From Phaeobacter sp. B1627 (GTDB lineage: Bacteria; Pseudomonadota; Alphaproteobacteria; Rhodobacterales; Rhodobacteraceae), in the NCBI RefSeq assembly GCF_006265095.1, contig NZ_VCNK01000021.1, forward strand, positions 1 to 64,000: a stretch of 64,000 bases of DNA. Direction: 5' to 3'. The position numbers were made by a program, and so were the translations under genes. Each line of letters starts with the position of its first letter. The first letter of the stretch is position 1. Under the pieces are notes generated by a model. That model ran no database searches and was not told where the DNA came from. It saw nothing but the letters and a program-made list of their open reading frames with translations. Shown here in pieces: positions 20,046 through 29,495 of the stretch.

Positions 20046-20127
20046 TTTTCAAAATACCTCGGGGGTGAGGTGCAAAGCACCGAGGGGGCGGCGCCCCCGG
20101 CTCGCCCGGACCGCAGGACCGGGCGCG
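20046..20127. repeat. GC-rich palindromic intergenic repeat of roseobacter type
   Basis: The stretch starts TTTTCAAAATACCTCGGGGG and contains three consecutive short palindromes: GGTGcaaaGCACC, GGGGGCGgcGCCCCC and GCCCGG...CCGGGC. I recognise this AAATACCTCGGGGGTG-plus-palindromes pattern as a dispersed repeat in Rhodobacteraceae genomes. Only one clear copy is in this window. It lies between the convergent EamA and glmM genes, where it may act as a bidirectional terminator. Confidence 0.6.
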
Positions 20128-20155
20128 CTTCCATCAGAAACGCAGCCACAGGTGT

Positions 20156-21499
20156 TCAGGCCGTCGCGCCCTTCACTGCCGCAACCACATCGGCGACCGC
20201 CCGCGCCAATACATCTGGGTCTTCACTCTCTGCCATGACACGGATCAACGGCTCGGTTCCCGATTTACGGATCAGCAACCTCCCCCGGCCCTCAAGATCG
20301 GCCTCTGCCCGGGAAATCGCGCGCTGTACCATCGCATCCTCCAGAGGAGCCTGCCCGGCCTCGAAACGGACATTCTGCAACAACTGCGGCACGGGCTCGA
20401 ACTGGCGCGCCAACTCCGAGGCCTTTTTGCCGCGACGCACCATTTCTGCCAGAAAATGCAGCCCCGCCATCAAACCGTCGCCGGTGGTGGCATAGTCGCT
20501 CATCACGATATGGCCGGACTGCTCACCGCCGAGATTGAAGCCACCCTCCCGCATACGCTCCACCACATACCGGTCGCCGACCGCAGTCCGCTCCAACGTC
20601 AGGCCCCTGCTCTGCAAGAACCGCTCCAGCCCGAGGTTGGACATGACCGTCGCAACCAAGGCGCCTCCCGTCAGGCGGCCATCCTCCGACCAGGTCGAGG
20701 CCAGCAGCGCCATCAGTTGATCCCCATCCGCCACGGTGCCCGTCTCATCGATCACGATGACCCGGTCCGCATCTCCGTCCAGACAGATCCCCACATGGGC
20801 CCCATGCGCCACCACGGTCTCGGCGGCCACTGCGGGCTGTGTAGATCCGCAGCCCCGGTTGATATTCTTGCCATCCGGCGACACACCCACCGGGATCACT
20901 TCGGCGCCAAGCTCCCAAAGGATCTCGGGCGCGGCCCGGTGAGCGGCGCCGTTGGCGCAATCGATGACCACCTTCAGCCCATCCAGACGCATATCTCTCG
21001 GCAGGGAGCCCTTCACCCGCTCCCCATAGCGAAACCGGGCATCGTCAATCCGTTTGGCGCGCCCGATGTTATCCGCCTGCGCCGGCTCCACGCCGCTCTC
21101 GATCAGCGCTTCCAGCTCCAGCTCGGCCTCATCCGACAGCTTGAAACCATCCGGGCCGAAGAACTTGATACCATTGTCTTCGGCGGGATTGTGGCTGGCG
21201 GAAATCATCACTCCCAGATCTGCCCGCATCGAGCGGGTCATCAACCCGACGGCCGGCGTCGGCACTGGCCCCAGCAGCAGCACATTCATACCGGTCGAGG
21301 TCAACCCGGCCGTCAGCGCGCTCTCGAACATATAGCCGGACAGCCGTGTATCCTTGCCGATCACCACCCGATGCGCCGTATTGGTTTCCCGCCGAAAATA
21401 GCGCCCGACAGCCGCGCCAATGCGCAGGGCCATATCAGCGGTCATCGGATGCAGGTTTGCCTTGCCCCGTACACCATCAGTTCCAAAGAGTTTGCGCAT
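20156..21499 (-). CDS. glmM: Phosphoglucosamine mutase
   Basis: The enzyme converts glucosamine-6-phosphate to glucosamine-1-phosphate for UDP-GlcNAc and hence peptidoglycan and LPS. The 447-residue length is standard. The phosphorylated active serine is Ser102 in [17 protein letters not shown]. The metal-binding loop DGDADRV and the substrate loop GEQSGHIV follow, and [15 protein letters not shown] near the C-terminus binds phosphate. It is the last gene of folB-folP-glmM, 69 bases after folP. Confidence 0.97.
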   Translation of the reverse strand: MRKLFGTDGVRGKANLHPMTADMALRIGAAVGRYFRRETNTAHRVVIGKDTRLSGYMFESALTAGLTSTGMNVLLLGPVPTPAVGLMTRSMRADLGVMISASHNPAEDNGIKFFGPDGFKLSDEAELELEALIESGVEPAQADNIGRAKRIDDARFRYGERVKGSLPRDMRLDGLKVVIDCANGAAHRAAPEILWELGAEVIPVGVSPDGKNINRGCGSTQPAVAAETVVAHGAHVGICLDGDADRVIVIDETGTVADGDQLMALLASTWSEDGRLTGGALVATVMSNLGLERFLQSRGLTLERTAVGDRYVVERMREGGFNLGGEQSGHIVMSDYATTGDGLMAGLHFLAEMVRRGKKASELARQFEPVPQLLQNVRFEAGQAPLEDAMVQRAISRAEADLEGRGRLLIRKSGTEPLIRVMAESEDPDVLARAVADVVAAVKGATA

Positions 21500-21568
21500 G
21501 CCACTGCTCCTCTGCCCGGCCGGTTCGCCAGGCGCCCCGAAGCGTGCCGCGATCTTGCCGATGTCTTG

Positions 21569-22564
21569 TTATCGCGTAGCCTGCCACAGACGCAGCGCCT
21601 GCGCCGTTTCCGCCACATCATGTACGCGTAGCATTTGCACACCTTGGGCAAACCCCGCAAGCCCCACCGCAATAGAGCCCGGCGCACGTCGATCTGCCTG
21701 CGGCTCCTTGCCGATGGATCCGATAAACCCCTTGCGCGACACGCCCAGCAAGATCGGGCAACCGATGCCGTGAAACAGGCTGAGGTTCCGCAGGAGCGCG
21801 ATGTTATGCGCCTGGCTCTTGCCAAATCCGATCCCCGGATCAATCATGATCTGCTCACGCAGAACCCCGGTGGCCTCCAGCTGATCAACCTGGGCCGACA
21901 GCGCGTCATAGACATCCAGCACAACATTTTCATAACTGGGGCTGTTCTGCATGGTCTTTGGATCGCCCTGTGCATGCATCACACAGACAGGCACAGCGGC
22001 CTGCGCTGCCAGCGGCGCCAGAGCGGCATCAAAGGTAAATCCGGAGACGTCATTGACCAGCGATGCCCCCGCATCCAGCGCCTCCATCGCCACGGTCGCC
22101 TTGCGGGTATCGATGGAAATCGGCGCGGCGCTGACTTCGCGTATCGCGGCAATCACGGGCGCCGTTCGGGCGATCTCTTCCATTTCCTCGACTTCATCCG
22201 CACCGGGGCGGGTGCTCTCGCCGCCCACGTCGATGATCGACGCGCCGTCTTCCAACATCCGCAGGGCCGCCGCCTGTGCCACTGCCAGGTCATCATGGCG
22301 CCCCCCGTCGGAAAAGCTGTCCGGCGTGACGTTCAGGATCCCCATGATCTGCGGCTGGGTCATGTCGAGACCCGCAATCGCAGCGCGGCGGCTCATCAGA
22401 CGCAGCCGAATATCATCCGGCACCAGCCCGGCCGGGGCGATGCGTGGCGGCGCGCCGCGATCCAGAATTTCAACCTCGGTAAACCAAAGCGCACTGCCTG
22501 CCAGATGAATGGCACCTTCAGGGCGCGCATCTCCGTGACGAACCAACGGGCGGAAATAACTCAC
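21569..22564 (-). CDS. folP: Dihydropteroate synthase
   Basis: It condenses para-aminobenzoate with the pterin pyrophosphate in folate synthesis. The start is GTG at 22562-22564, overlapping the folB stop (GTGA), so the two are coupled. An N-terminal extension of about 70 residues precedes the TIM barrel, which starts at QIMGILNVTPDSFSDGG. Other signatures are DVGGESTRPGA, SIDTRKATVA, NDVSGF, DPGIGFGKS and GVSRKGFIG. The 331-residue length reflects the extension. Confidence 0.95.
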   Translation of the reverse strand: MSYFRPLVRHGDARPEGAIHLAGSALWFTEVEILDRGAPPRIAPAGLVPDDIRLRLMSRRAAIAGLDMTQPQIMGILNVTPDSFSDGGRHDDLAVAQAAALRMLEDGASIIDVGGESTRPGADEVEEMEEIARTAPVIAAIREVSAAPISIDTRKATVAMEALDAGASLVNDVSGFTFDAALAPLAAQAAVPVCVMHAQGDPKTMQNSPSYENVVLDVYDALSAQVDQLEATGVLREQIMIDPGIGFGKSQAHNIALLRNLSLFHGIGCPILLGVSRKGFIGSIGKEPQADRRAPGSIAVGLAGFAQGVQMLRVHDVAETAQALRLWQATR

Positions 22565-23481
22565 AGGGTCTGATGCTCCTCAGCATGGGCACGCAAGGGA
22601 ACCCCGGGATCCTCCGGCAGTTCGGCCCCAATCACGATCATCTCATCCGCTTCGAACGTCGAGGCAAACCAAGCGGCAAGCGCCACCGCATTCGACGGCG
22701 GTTCGGTCGGGCCCTCCACGGCGTCCAGCACGATCTTGGACGGAGCCCAGACACAAATCTGCCCGTTCTTCATCGCCCAGTCCAGCTCTGTCCGGGTGGA
22801 AACCACGACGCAGCGGTCATCTTTGGCCGCCAAACGCCAGGCATTTTGTTCAATTGCCAGCATGTCGATCCGGCGCTGGGTCCATTTATGACCCGTGCAT
22901 GGCACCGCCAGCTCATGCGCCCCGACACAGAGGATCAACGGCCGCTCGCCGCCTGCCATCTGGTCGATCCAGCCCGACAGATGGGCACTGTCGATGGCGG
23001 TGTTGGACAGAAACATCAGACGCGGATGCGGTTTGTGATCCTCGCCCACCTCAGGGCTGATGTCGCTGGCCGATCGCACGATCTCAACCCCGAGCGCCCC
23101 CGGCCCCCGATCCAGCTTTTCAATCCGGACAAACGCCCGCACCGCCTGTGGTTCCAGCAAGATACGCTCCGCCACCCGGTCCGCAAGCGTCTCCAGCAAG
23201 GCCAGCCGCTCGCGCGCCAGCTCATGGGCGATTGCCTCGGTGACTTTGTCATAGGAGAGAATGCGGTCGACATCATCGTCCAGATCCACCGGAAGCGGTG
23301 CGATCTCCACGACCACGTTGAAGCAGACCCGCTGCGTATGGCCCCGTTCCTGCTGGAATGCGCCGATTTCAACGTCGACGATATGATCGCGCAGGGAGAT
23401 CCGGTCCAGCGGACCGGGGCGCGCAGTCGCAGCGGACCGTTCAGACGGATGCGCAAACGCGAGATGGATATCGGAACTCAT
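22561..23481 (-). CDS. folB: Dihydroneopterin aldolase fused to an unassigned C-terminal domain
   Basis: The start at 23481 (MSSDIHLAFAHP) is preferred; the frame is open to 23559. Residues 27-135 are a FolB domain: ISLRDHIVDVEIGAF, the LSYDKV tyrosine, Glu97 in LLETLADRVAERI and Lys122 before LDRGPGALGVEI. It makes 6-hydroxymethyl-dihydropterin for folate. Residues about 150-306 form a second domain (FLSNTAIDSAHLSGW, LILCVGAHELAVPC, CVVVSTRTELDWA, WAPSKIVLDAVEG) that I do not recognise. It starts the folB-folP-glmM operon. Confidence 0.88.
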   Translation of the reverse strand: MSSDIHLAFAHPSERSAATARPGPLDRISLRDHIVDVEIGAFQQERGHTQRVCFNVVVEIAPLPVDLDDDVDRILSYDKVTEAIAHELARERLALLETLADRVAERILLEPQAVRAFVRIEKLDRGPGALGVEIVRSASDISPEVGEDHKPHPRLMFLSNTAIDSAHLSGWIDQMAGGERPLILCVGAHELAVPCTGHKWTQRRIDMLAIEQNAWRLAAKDDRCVVVSTRTELDWAMKNGQICVWAPSKIVLDAVEGPTEPPSNAVALAAWFASTFEADEMIVIGAELPEDPGVPLRAHAEEHQTL

Positions 23482-23634
23482 GAGCGTGGCCTTTGGCTGG
23501 CTTGGGATCGCAGGGCGACACTGTGTCAGAAGCCACAGCAATATGCCCTTTGGACCCAACTATCAGGCTCAGAGCCGCCGTGCCAGCGACAGAAAGCGGC
23601 GCGCGCCTGTCGCTGAGCCACCATTCGGGACGTT

Positions 23635-24279
23635 TCAGTTCGACGCAGTGCGGTAGCGTTCGTCCCGATAAAACAGATGCACACCAATGCGCGCGGTGTT
23701 TGTAAAGCTGCGCGACCAGCGCGGTTTCACGGCGGTTGTGTGATAATATGTCGCGCCCTGCGTCAGCTTCGGGTTCACACCGTCAAGGATCAGCCGCGCC
23801 ACTTTGGCGACCCGCTCAAAGGCGTTCGGCTCACGGATGACCTCTTCGTGGCCATCGCAGGTATAGGTGAACTGACACTGATAGCGTCGGCCGGTGCCCT
23901 GATTGATCACGCCGCAGACGGTATCGGGAAACTGCGCGCTCTTGACCCGGTTCAGGATCACTTCGGCCACCGCGAACTGGCCTTTGACCGTCTCGCCGCG
24001 CGCCTCGAAATACAGCGCTTCGGCCAGGCACTCAAACTCGCTGCCGCCGCTTGCTTCGGGACGGCTGTCAAGAAACGCACGGGTAAATTTCACTTTGGTC
24101 ACAGCCTTGGTCCGGCTGTTGCGTTTGCCGCCAAGGAAACGCTGCATGCGCTCCTTTGGTGCGGCCTGAAGCGTCGACTGCTCTTGCTTGAACAGCGCAT
24201 CCAGCCCGACGTCGGCAAAGGCTGCGCCACCACCAAGTGTTGCCGCAACAAATGCGGCGCACAAAAGAATTCGTTTCAT
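23635..24279 (-). CDS. Exported cell wall hydrolase (SleB/Hydrolase_2 family)
   Basis: The 214-residue protein has a signal peptide (residues 1-22, MKRILLCAAFVAATLGGGAAFA). Its C-terminal Hydrolase_2 domain contains CLAEALYFEARGE, with the catalytic glutamate, then FAVAEVILNRVKS and CQFTYTCDG. The family cleaves peptidoglycan (SleB is a spore cortex lytic enzyme). In non-sporing alphaproteobacteria it probably acts in periplasmic wall turnover. Confidence 0.88.
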   Translation of the reverse strand: MKRILLCAAFVAATLGGGAAFADVGLDALFKQEQSTLQAAPKERMQRFLGGKRNSRTKAVTKVKFTRAFLDSRPEASGGSEFECLAEALYFEARGETVKGQFAVAEVILNRVKSAQFPDTVCGVINQGTGRRYQCQFTYTCDGHEEVIREPNAFERVAKVARLILDGVNPKLTQGATYYHTTAVKPRWSRSFTNTARIGVHLFYRDERYRTASN

Positions 24280-24457
24280 TCAGGTCACCCCCGGTCCAAC
24301 AGCTCGCGATGGCATTCCATGCGCAAGCGACGGCCCGAGGTAACGGAATTGTATCAGCACGTCCAGCCAACCGAACGTATAGCAGCTATGCCCGATCGTT
24401 CACCGCGCGGGGGTCATACCGTTGTTTTACCGGAAGAAGACTGAAATCCTTAAACTT

Positions 24458-27013
24458 TTAGGACTTCGGCGCAATTCGGCCAGTCTTATCCGCGATGGCG
24501 AGTTGTGCCGCAGCCAGCCGTGCGACGGGCACACGATATGGCGAACACGAAACATAATCGAACCCTGCCGCGCGACAAAATGCAATCGATTCGGGGTTGC
24601 CGCCGTGTTCACCACAGATCGAAAGCGTAATTCCCGGGCGTGTCTTGCGTCCGCGCTGCGCCCCGAGCTGCAACAGCTCGCCGACTCCGTCAACATCCAG
24701 CACGTGAAACGGGTCTTCGGGGAACACGCCCTGCTGCACATAATCCGACATGAAACGCCCCGCATCATCGCGGGACAGGCCGTAGGTCATCTGCGTCAGA
24801 TCATTGGTGCCAAAGCTCATGAAGGCCGTGTGGACCGCGATCTCATCGGCGCGCAGCGCCGCCCGCGGCGTTTCCACCATCACCCCGAGGCGGTAGGTGA
24901 AATCACGCCCCTGCTCGGCCTTCACCGCTGCGGCGACCGCATCGACACGTGTCTTGACCAGCTCCACCTCGCGTTTCGCCGACACCAGCGGGATCATGAT
25001 CTCCGGCACCACCGGATCGCCATCCTGCGAGGCTTCCAGCGTGGCCTCGAAGATCGCACGGGCCTGCATGTCGTAAATTTCCGGAACCGTCACCCCGAGC
25101 CGCACCCCACGCAGCCCCAGCATCGGGTTGTATTCGCCCATTTCCTCCACCCGCCGGGTCACATCGCGGACCGGCAGACCGAGGGCTTCGGACAATTCCC
25201 GCTGGCCTGTCGTCGTCGTCGGAAGAAACTCATGCAGCGGCGGATCGAACAGCCGGATACAGACCGGCAGGCCTTCCATGATCCGAAACAGCTCGCGAAA
25301 GTCATCGCGCTGCATCGGCAACAGCCGCGCCAGAACCGCCGCCCGGCCAGAGGAGGTCTCCGCAAAGATCATCTCCCGCATGACGGTCAGACGTCCGGGA
25401 TCAAAGAACATATGTTCCGTCCGGCAGAGCCCGATACCCTGGGCATTGAAGTTCCGGGCCGTCTGCGCATCTGCCGGCGTATCCGCATTGGCGCGAATTC
25501 CGATGTCGCGCGCTTCATCGGCCCATCCCATCAACGTCTGGAACGCATCATCCTGCGCCGCTTCCATCATGGCGGGCTCGCCTGCGAGGATCTGCCCCGA
25601 GGTGCCGTCGATGGTCACCGTGTCGCCGCTTCTGAACACCCGCCCGTCCCGCGCAGTCAGCTGGTTGCGCCGGCTGTCAAACCGCAGCGAAGACGCTCCG
25701 ACAATGCACGGCAGGCCAAGCCCGCGCCCGATGACCGCCGCATGGCTGGTCATTCCGCCCTTTTCCGTCAGCACCGCCGCCGCCGCATGCATGCCCCGCA
25801 CATCCTCGGGCGAGGTCTCGCGCCGCGCAAGAATGCAGGGTTCGCCCCGCGATTTGCTGGCCTGCGCATCGGCGGCGGTAAAAACCAACCGGCCGGTTGC
25901 GGCCCCGGGGCTGGCTGCAATCCCGGTGCCGATCACATCCCGGCGGGCACCCGGCTCCACCTGACGGTGCAGCAGTTCATTCATTGAATGCGCATCGACC
26001 CGCATCACCGCCTCGTCGATGCTGATGATCCCGTCCTGCGCCAGTCGCACCGCAATCCGCAGCGCAGCCCGCGCCGACCGCGCAACCGGCACCCCATCAA
26101 GGATATGCACCTGACCGCTCTCGATGACGAATTCAGCCTGCATTTCCTCCCGCAGGCGCAGGCGCATCAATGCCGCATGGGCCTTCAGTTCCTGAAACGC
26201 CTCCGGTGCCAGATCTTCCAACGAGGGGCCGCGGTCGTCCTGCTCCAGGTAGAGCGCCGCCGCATCATTGCCCAGCGCGTCGCGGCCCTGGCTCTGGCTC
26301 AGGTAGCGACCGGTCACCTGCGGCATTCCGGTCTGCGAACTCACCAGTTGCAGCACGCCCGAACCGCATTCCCCCTGCCCCAGACCCGGCACCATCTCCT
26401 GAACCACAAGGCCAAGACCGGCATCCTCCGGCGCCCCTTTGGCCGCCCGCAACAACCGCGCCGATGTACCTTCCCAGGCCCGTGCCATGGATCGCAGAAC
26501 CGCCGCAAGCTGCTCTCCCGGATCCTGCGGAAAGGGCTCTTCCGCCTCGGCCTCATAGGCCTGCAGCATCTCGCTCAGGGCATTGGGGCCACCGTCCTCG
26601 ACATCCTCGAACACGTCCGGATCCAACCGCGCCACATGCACCGCATAGGATTTCACGAACCGCAGATAGAGCGCCGTCGCCGCCTCCCGGCCCAGCGACT
26701 GGCTCAGATCGACGTAACGGGCGTCGTTCATGCCGATGTTCAAAACCGCGCCAGGGCCGCCCCAGTCGGGATCCTCAGAGGAGGGACGCACGCACAAAAG
26801 CGCCTCCGGTTTCAGGTCCGCCAGGATCGCCCGGACATCCACCATATAGCCTTCGGCAATCTCGTGAACCGCATCAAAAGACAGCGCAACGGTCTGCGGC
26901 ACCGGCAGATCCAGCCGCACCAGCCGTTGCAGGCACTTTGCCCGCCCGCCATGCGTATGAGTCGCGACTGGCGCAACCGGCGTGATCAGCACTGCCTTTG
27001 GCGTGTCGTTCAT
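24458..27013 (-). CDS. Pyruvate phosphate dikinase-like / PEP-utilising protein
   Basis: The 851-residue protein has the three-part PPDK layout. The phosphohistidine domain has the swivelling His424 in GGMTSHAAVIGRG. The C-terminal PEP/pyruvate barrel has QGIGLCRTEHMFF, FGTNDLTQMTYG and the catalytic cysteine in SICGEHGG. The N-terminal ATP-grasp half is shorter than in classical PPDK. It reads VRPSSEDPDWGG where VRSGA is expected, and HILDGVPVARS where LQTR is expected. PPDK interconverts pyruvate and PEP using ATP and phosphate. Here the nucleotide half may be altered or inactive. It follows glyS in the same direction. Confidence 0.8.
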   Translation of the reverse strand: MNDTPKAVLITPVAPVATHTHGGRAKCLQRLVRLDLPVPQTVALSFDAVHEIAEGYMVDVRAILADLKPEALLCVRPSSEDPDWGGPGAVLNIGMNDARYVDLSQSLGREAATALYLRFVKSYAVHVARLDPDVFEDVEDGGPNALSEMLQAYEAEAEEPFPQDPGEQLAAVLRSMARAWEGTSARLLRAAKGAPEDAGLGLVVQEMVPGLGQGECGSGVLQLVSSQTGMPQVTGRYLSQSQGRDALGNDAAALYLEQDDRGPSLEDLAPEAFQELKAHAALMRLRLREEMQAEFVIESGQVHILDGVPVARSARAALRIAVRLAQDGIISIDEAVMRVDAHSMNELLHRQVEPGARRDVIGTGIAASPGAATGRLVFTAADAQASKSRGEPCILARRETSPEDVRGMHAAAAVLTEKGGMTSHAAVIGRGLGLPCIVGASSLRFDSRRNQLTARDGRVFRSGDTVTIDGTSGQILAGEPAMMEAAQDDAFQTLMGWADEARDIGIRANADTPADAQTARNFNAQGIGLCRTEHMFFDPGRLTVMREMIFAETSSGRAAVLARLLPMQRDDFRELFRIMEGLPVCIRLFDPPLHEFLPTTTTGQRELSEALGLPVRDVTRRVEEMGEYNPMLGLRGVRLGVTVPEIYDMQARAIFEATLEASQDGDPVVPEIMIPLVSAKREVELVKTRVDAVAAAVKAEQGRDFTYRLGVMVETPRAALRADEIAVHTAFMSFGTNDLTQMTYGLSRDDAGRFMSDYVQQGVFPEDPFHVLDVDGVGELLQLGAQRGRKTRPGITLSICGEHGGNPESIAFCRAAGFDYVSCSPYRVPVARLAAAQLAIADKTGRIAPKS

Positions 27014-27175
27014 ACCCTCGATCCCCGTTCATTTCTGCGCCGCAGCATATTGTGGCCGTCATGAGCATAAGCATGGCAACCGCCCCCGCAAGGGGCATGA
27101 TGTCCCACGGGCAGACAAAAGGCCCCCGCCTAGGATGGCGGAGGCCCCGGGTCATCTCTCGCAGAGAGGCTGAAA

Positions 27176-29440
27176 TCAGCCCTCGATCCGGCTCAGATCC
27201 GCGACCTGGCCACAGACTTTTCGGATCTGGCTCAGCAGGTTCAACCGGTTGCGCCGCACCACCTGATTGTCAGAATTGACCTGCACCGCTTCGAAAAACG
27301 CATCAACCGGTGCCCGCAGCGCCGCCATGCCGCTCATTGCGGCCGCGAAATCTTCGGCCTCGATGGCCGAAGAGATCGCCCCCTCGCCCGCTGCAAGCGC
27401 CTCGAACAGCGCCAGCTCCGCCTCATCCTCGATAAATTTCCTGTCCGCACCATAGGAATATTCGACACCATCCTTCTCCTCTGCCTGAGACAGGATGTTG
27501 TTGGCCCGCCGAAAGCCCTGCAGCAGGTTGCCGCCGTCCTCTGACGTCATGAAATCCTGCAACGCCCGCGCCCGTTTCACCAACAACGTCAGATCATCAC
27601 TTCCCGCCATGGCGATACAGGCATCAATCACGTCATGGCGAATACCCTGATCCCGCAGGAAGACCTTCAGCCGGTCATGAAAGAAAGACAGGAGACTTGG
27701 TAATACAATATCGCTTTTCGAAATCCTGAGCTCCACGCCACCTTCTTCGTTAAGCATGACGAACTCAGAGGTAAGGCCTAAGCTTCTTTCAATATCCTGT
27801 AAATCATAAATGAACAAACGTTCTTCAGCAGTCTTGTCCAAGGCAACCTCGGCTAGGGTGTCTCCAAGTACGACTGCTACGCGATTGCGCCGAACGTTGC
27901 TCTCCATCAAAGCAACATATGATTTTTCCAATAGCCCCATGAGCGAGTAAGCAATACGGTTTTCCAGCACCAGCCGGATCACCCCGAGCGCAGCCCGACG
28001 CAGCGCATAGGGATCCTTCGATCCCGTCGGCTTTTCGTCAATGGCCCAAAACCCGGTGAGTGTGTCGATCTTGTCTGCCAGCGCCACCGCCACAGACACC
28101 GGGTCTGTGGGAACATCATCCGAGGGACCCAGCGGCGAGTAATGCGCCTCACAGGCCTCTGCGACCTCTTCGGGCAGGCCCGCCGCCGTGGCATAGTAGC
28201 GCCCCATCAACCCCTGGAGTTCCGGGAACTCATAGACCATTTCCGACGACAGATCCGCCTTGGCGACCCGTGCGGCCTGCGCGGCCAGATCCGCATCGGC
28301 GCCCACAGCCGGCGCGATTTCACGTGCGAGCACCGCGATCCGGTCGATCCGCGCCGCCTGCGTGCCCAGCTTGTTGTGGAAGGTCACATTGCCGAGGCTC
28401 TGCAGCCAGCCCTCCATGCCCACCTCGGACCTGGCAATGCGCAAGTCATTCTCCCAAAAGAACTTCGCATCCGCCAGACGCGCCGACAGGACTTTCTGAT
28501 TGCCTGCCAGAATGGTGGCGCCGCTGTCGGCCGTCTCGCGATTGGCGACAGTGATGAATTTCTCAATCCGGCCCGAACGCGGGTTTCTCACCGAAAAGAA
28601 CTTCTGATGCTCTTTCATCGAGGTCTGCAGCACCTCCGGCGGCAGATCGAGGAATTCCTCATCGATCGATCCCATCAGCACCACCGGCCATTCCACCAGA
28701 CCGGCGACCTCCGCCAGAAGCCCCTTGTCCTCCACGACCTCCAGCCCCGAGGCAAAGGCCTGATTGGTGGCATCCTGCCAGATCGCGGCCTGCCGCTCGG
28801 TGGGATCAAGCACCACGAAGGCGCGCTTCAGCTTGGTGGTATAGTCCTCAAAGCCGCTCACCGTGAACCGCGCGGGCGCCATGAACCGATGCCCTGCGGT
28901 GCTGTCACCTGCCGGGATACCGTCGATATCCAGCGGTACCACCTCGCTGCCATCCTCCCGCGTGATCACACAGAGGATCGACTGCAGGGGCCGCACCCAG
29001 CGCAGGGCACCCGCCCCCCAGCGCATCGATTTGGGCCAGGGGAAATTGCGGATGAGGTCATCCAGCACCTCGGCGATGATCTCGGCCGCCGGGCGTCCCG
29101 GTTTTTCGATCAAGGCGAAATAGACCGCACCTTTCGGCGTCTCCCGCTCTTCCAGCTGGTCCCGGCTCAACCCCGCGCCCCGCAGGAACCCCTCGATGGC
29201 CTTGTCCGGCGCGCCGACCTTCGGGCCCTTGCGCTCTTCGCGCAGGGTCGGAGAGTGGTCCAGCAGACCTTCGATGGCCAGCGTCAGGCGGCGCGGCGTC
29301 GACAATGCGTGGGCGCCTGCATAGGTCAGGCCTGCGTCGACGAGACCGTTGGTCATCCGCGTCTTCAGATCCTCGGCAGCACGCGCCTGCATGCGGGCCG
29401 GGATTTCCTCGGAGAAAAGTTCGATCAGAAGATCAGCCAT
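27176..29440 (-). CDS. glyS: Glycyl-tRNA synthetase beta subunit
   Basis: This is the beta subunit of the bacterial alpha2beta2 glycyl-tRNA synthetase, needed with GlyQ to charge tRNA-Gly. It starts MADLLIELFSEEIPARMQ and contains YFALIEKPGRP, LLAEVAGLVEWPVVLMG, FSVRNPRSG and FYWENDLRIAR-like segments. The C-terminal anticodon-binding part ends LLSQIRKVCGQVADL. The 754-residue length fits. Codons between about 27690 and 27965 (residues 490-585) are markedly AT-richer than the rest, with TTA, ATA and AGA codons, though the frame stays open. See findings. Confidence 0.93.
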   Translation of the reverse strand: MADLLIELFSEEIPARMQARAAEDLKTRMTNGLVDAGLTYAGAHALSTPRRLTLAIEGLLDHSPTLREERKGPKVGAPDKAIEGFLRGAGLSRDQLEERETPKGAVYFALIEKPGRPAAEIIAEVLDDLIRNFPWPKSMRWGAGALRWVRPLQSILCVITREDGSEVVPLDIDGIPAGDSTAGHRFMAPARFTVSGFEDYTTKLKRAFVVLDPTERQAAIWQDATNQAFASGLEVVEDKGLLAEVAGLVEWPVVLMGSIDEEFLDLPPEVLQTSMKEHQKFFSVRNPRSGRIEKFITVANRETADSGATILAGNQKVLSARLADAKFFWENDLRIARSEVGMEGWLQSLGNVTFHNKLGTQAARIDRIAVLAREIAPAVGADADLAAQAARVAKADLSSEMVYEFPELQGLMGRYYATAAGLPEEVAEACEAHYSPLGPSDDVPTDPVSVAVALADKIDTLTGFWAIDEKPTGSKDPYALRRAALGVIRLVLENRIAYSLMGLLEKSYVALMESNVRRNRVAVVLGDTLAEVALDKTAEERLFIYDLQDIERSLGLTSEFVMLNEEGGVELRISKSDIVLPSLLSFFHDRLKVFLRDQGIRHDVIDACIAMAGSDDLTLLVKRARALQDFMTSEDGGNLLQGFRRANNILSQAEEKDGVEYSYGADRKFIEDEAELALFEALAAGEGAISSAIEAEDFAAAMSGMAALRAPVDAFFEAVQVNSDNQVVRRNRLNLLSQIRKVCGQVADLSRIEG

Positions 29441-29495
29441 CAGTTGTCCTCAAGGGTTCGGTTTTGCCGCACAGCGGCCGAATACAGGGCAGAGA

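Noticed and set aside
20456-21631. 391-residue ORF antisense to glmM
   Set aside because: It is a mirror of the glmM coding frame with no recognisable domains or ribosome site.
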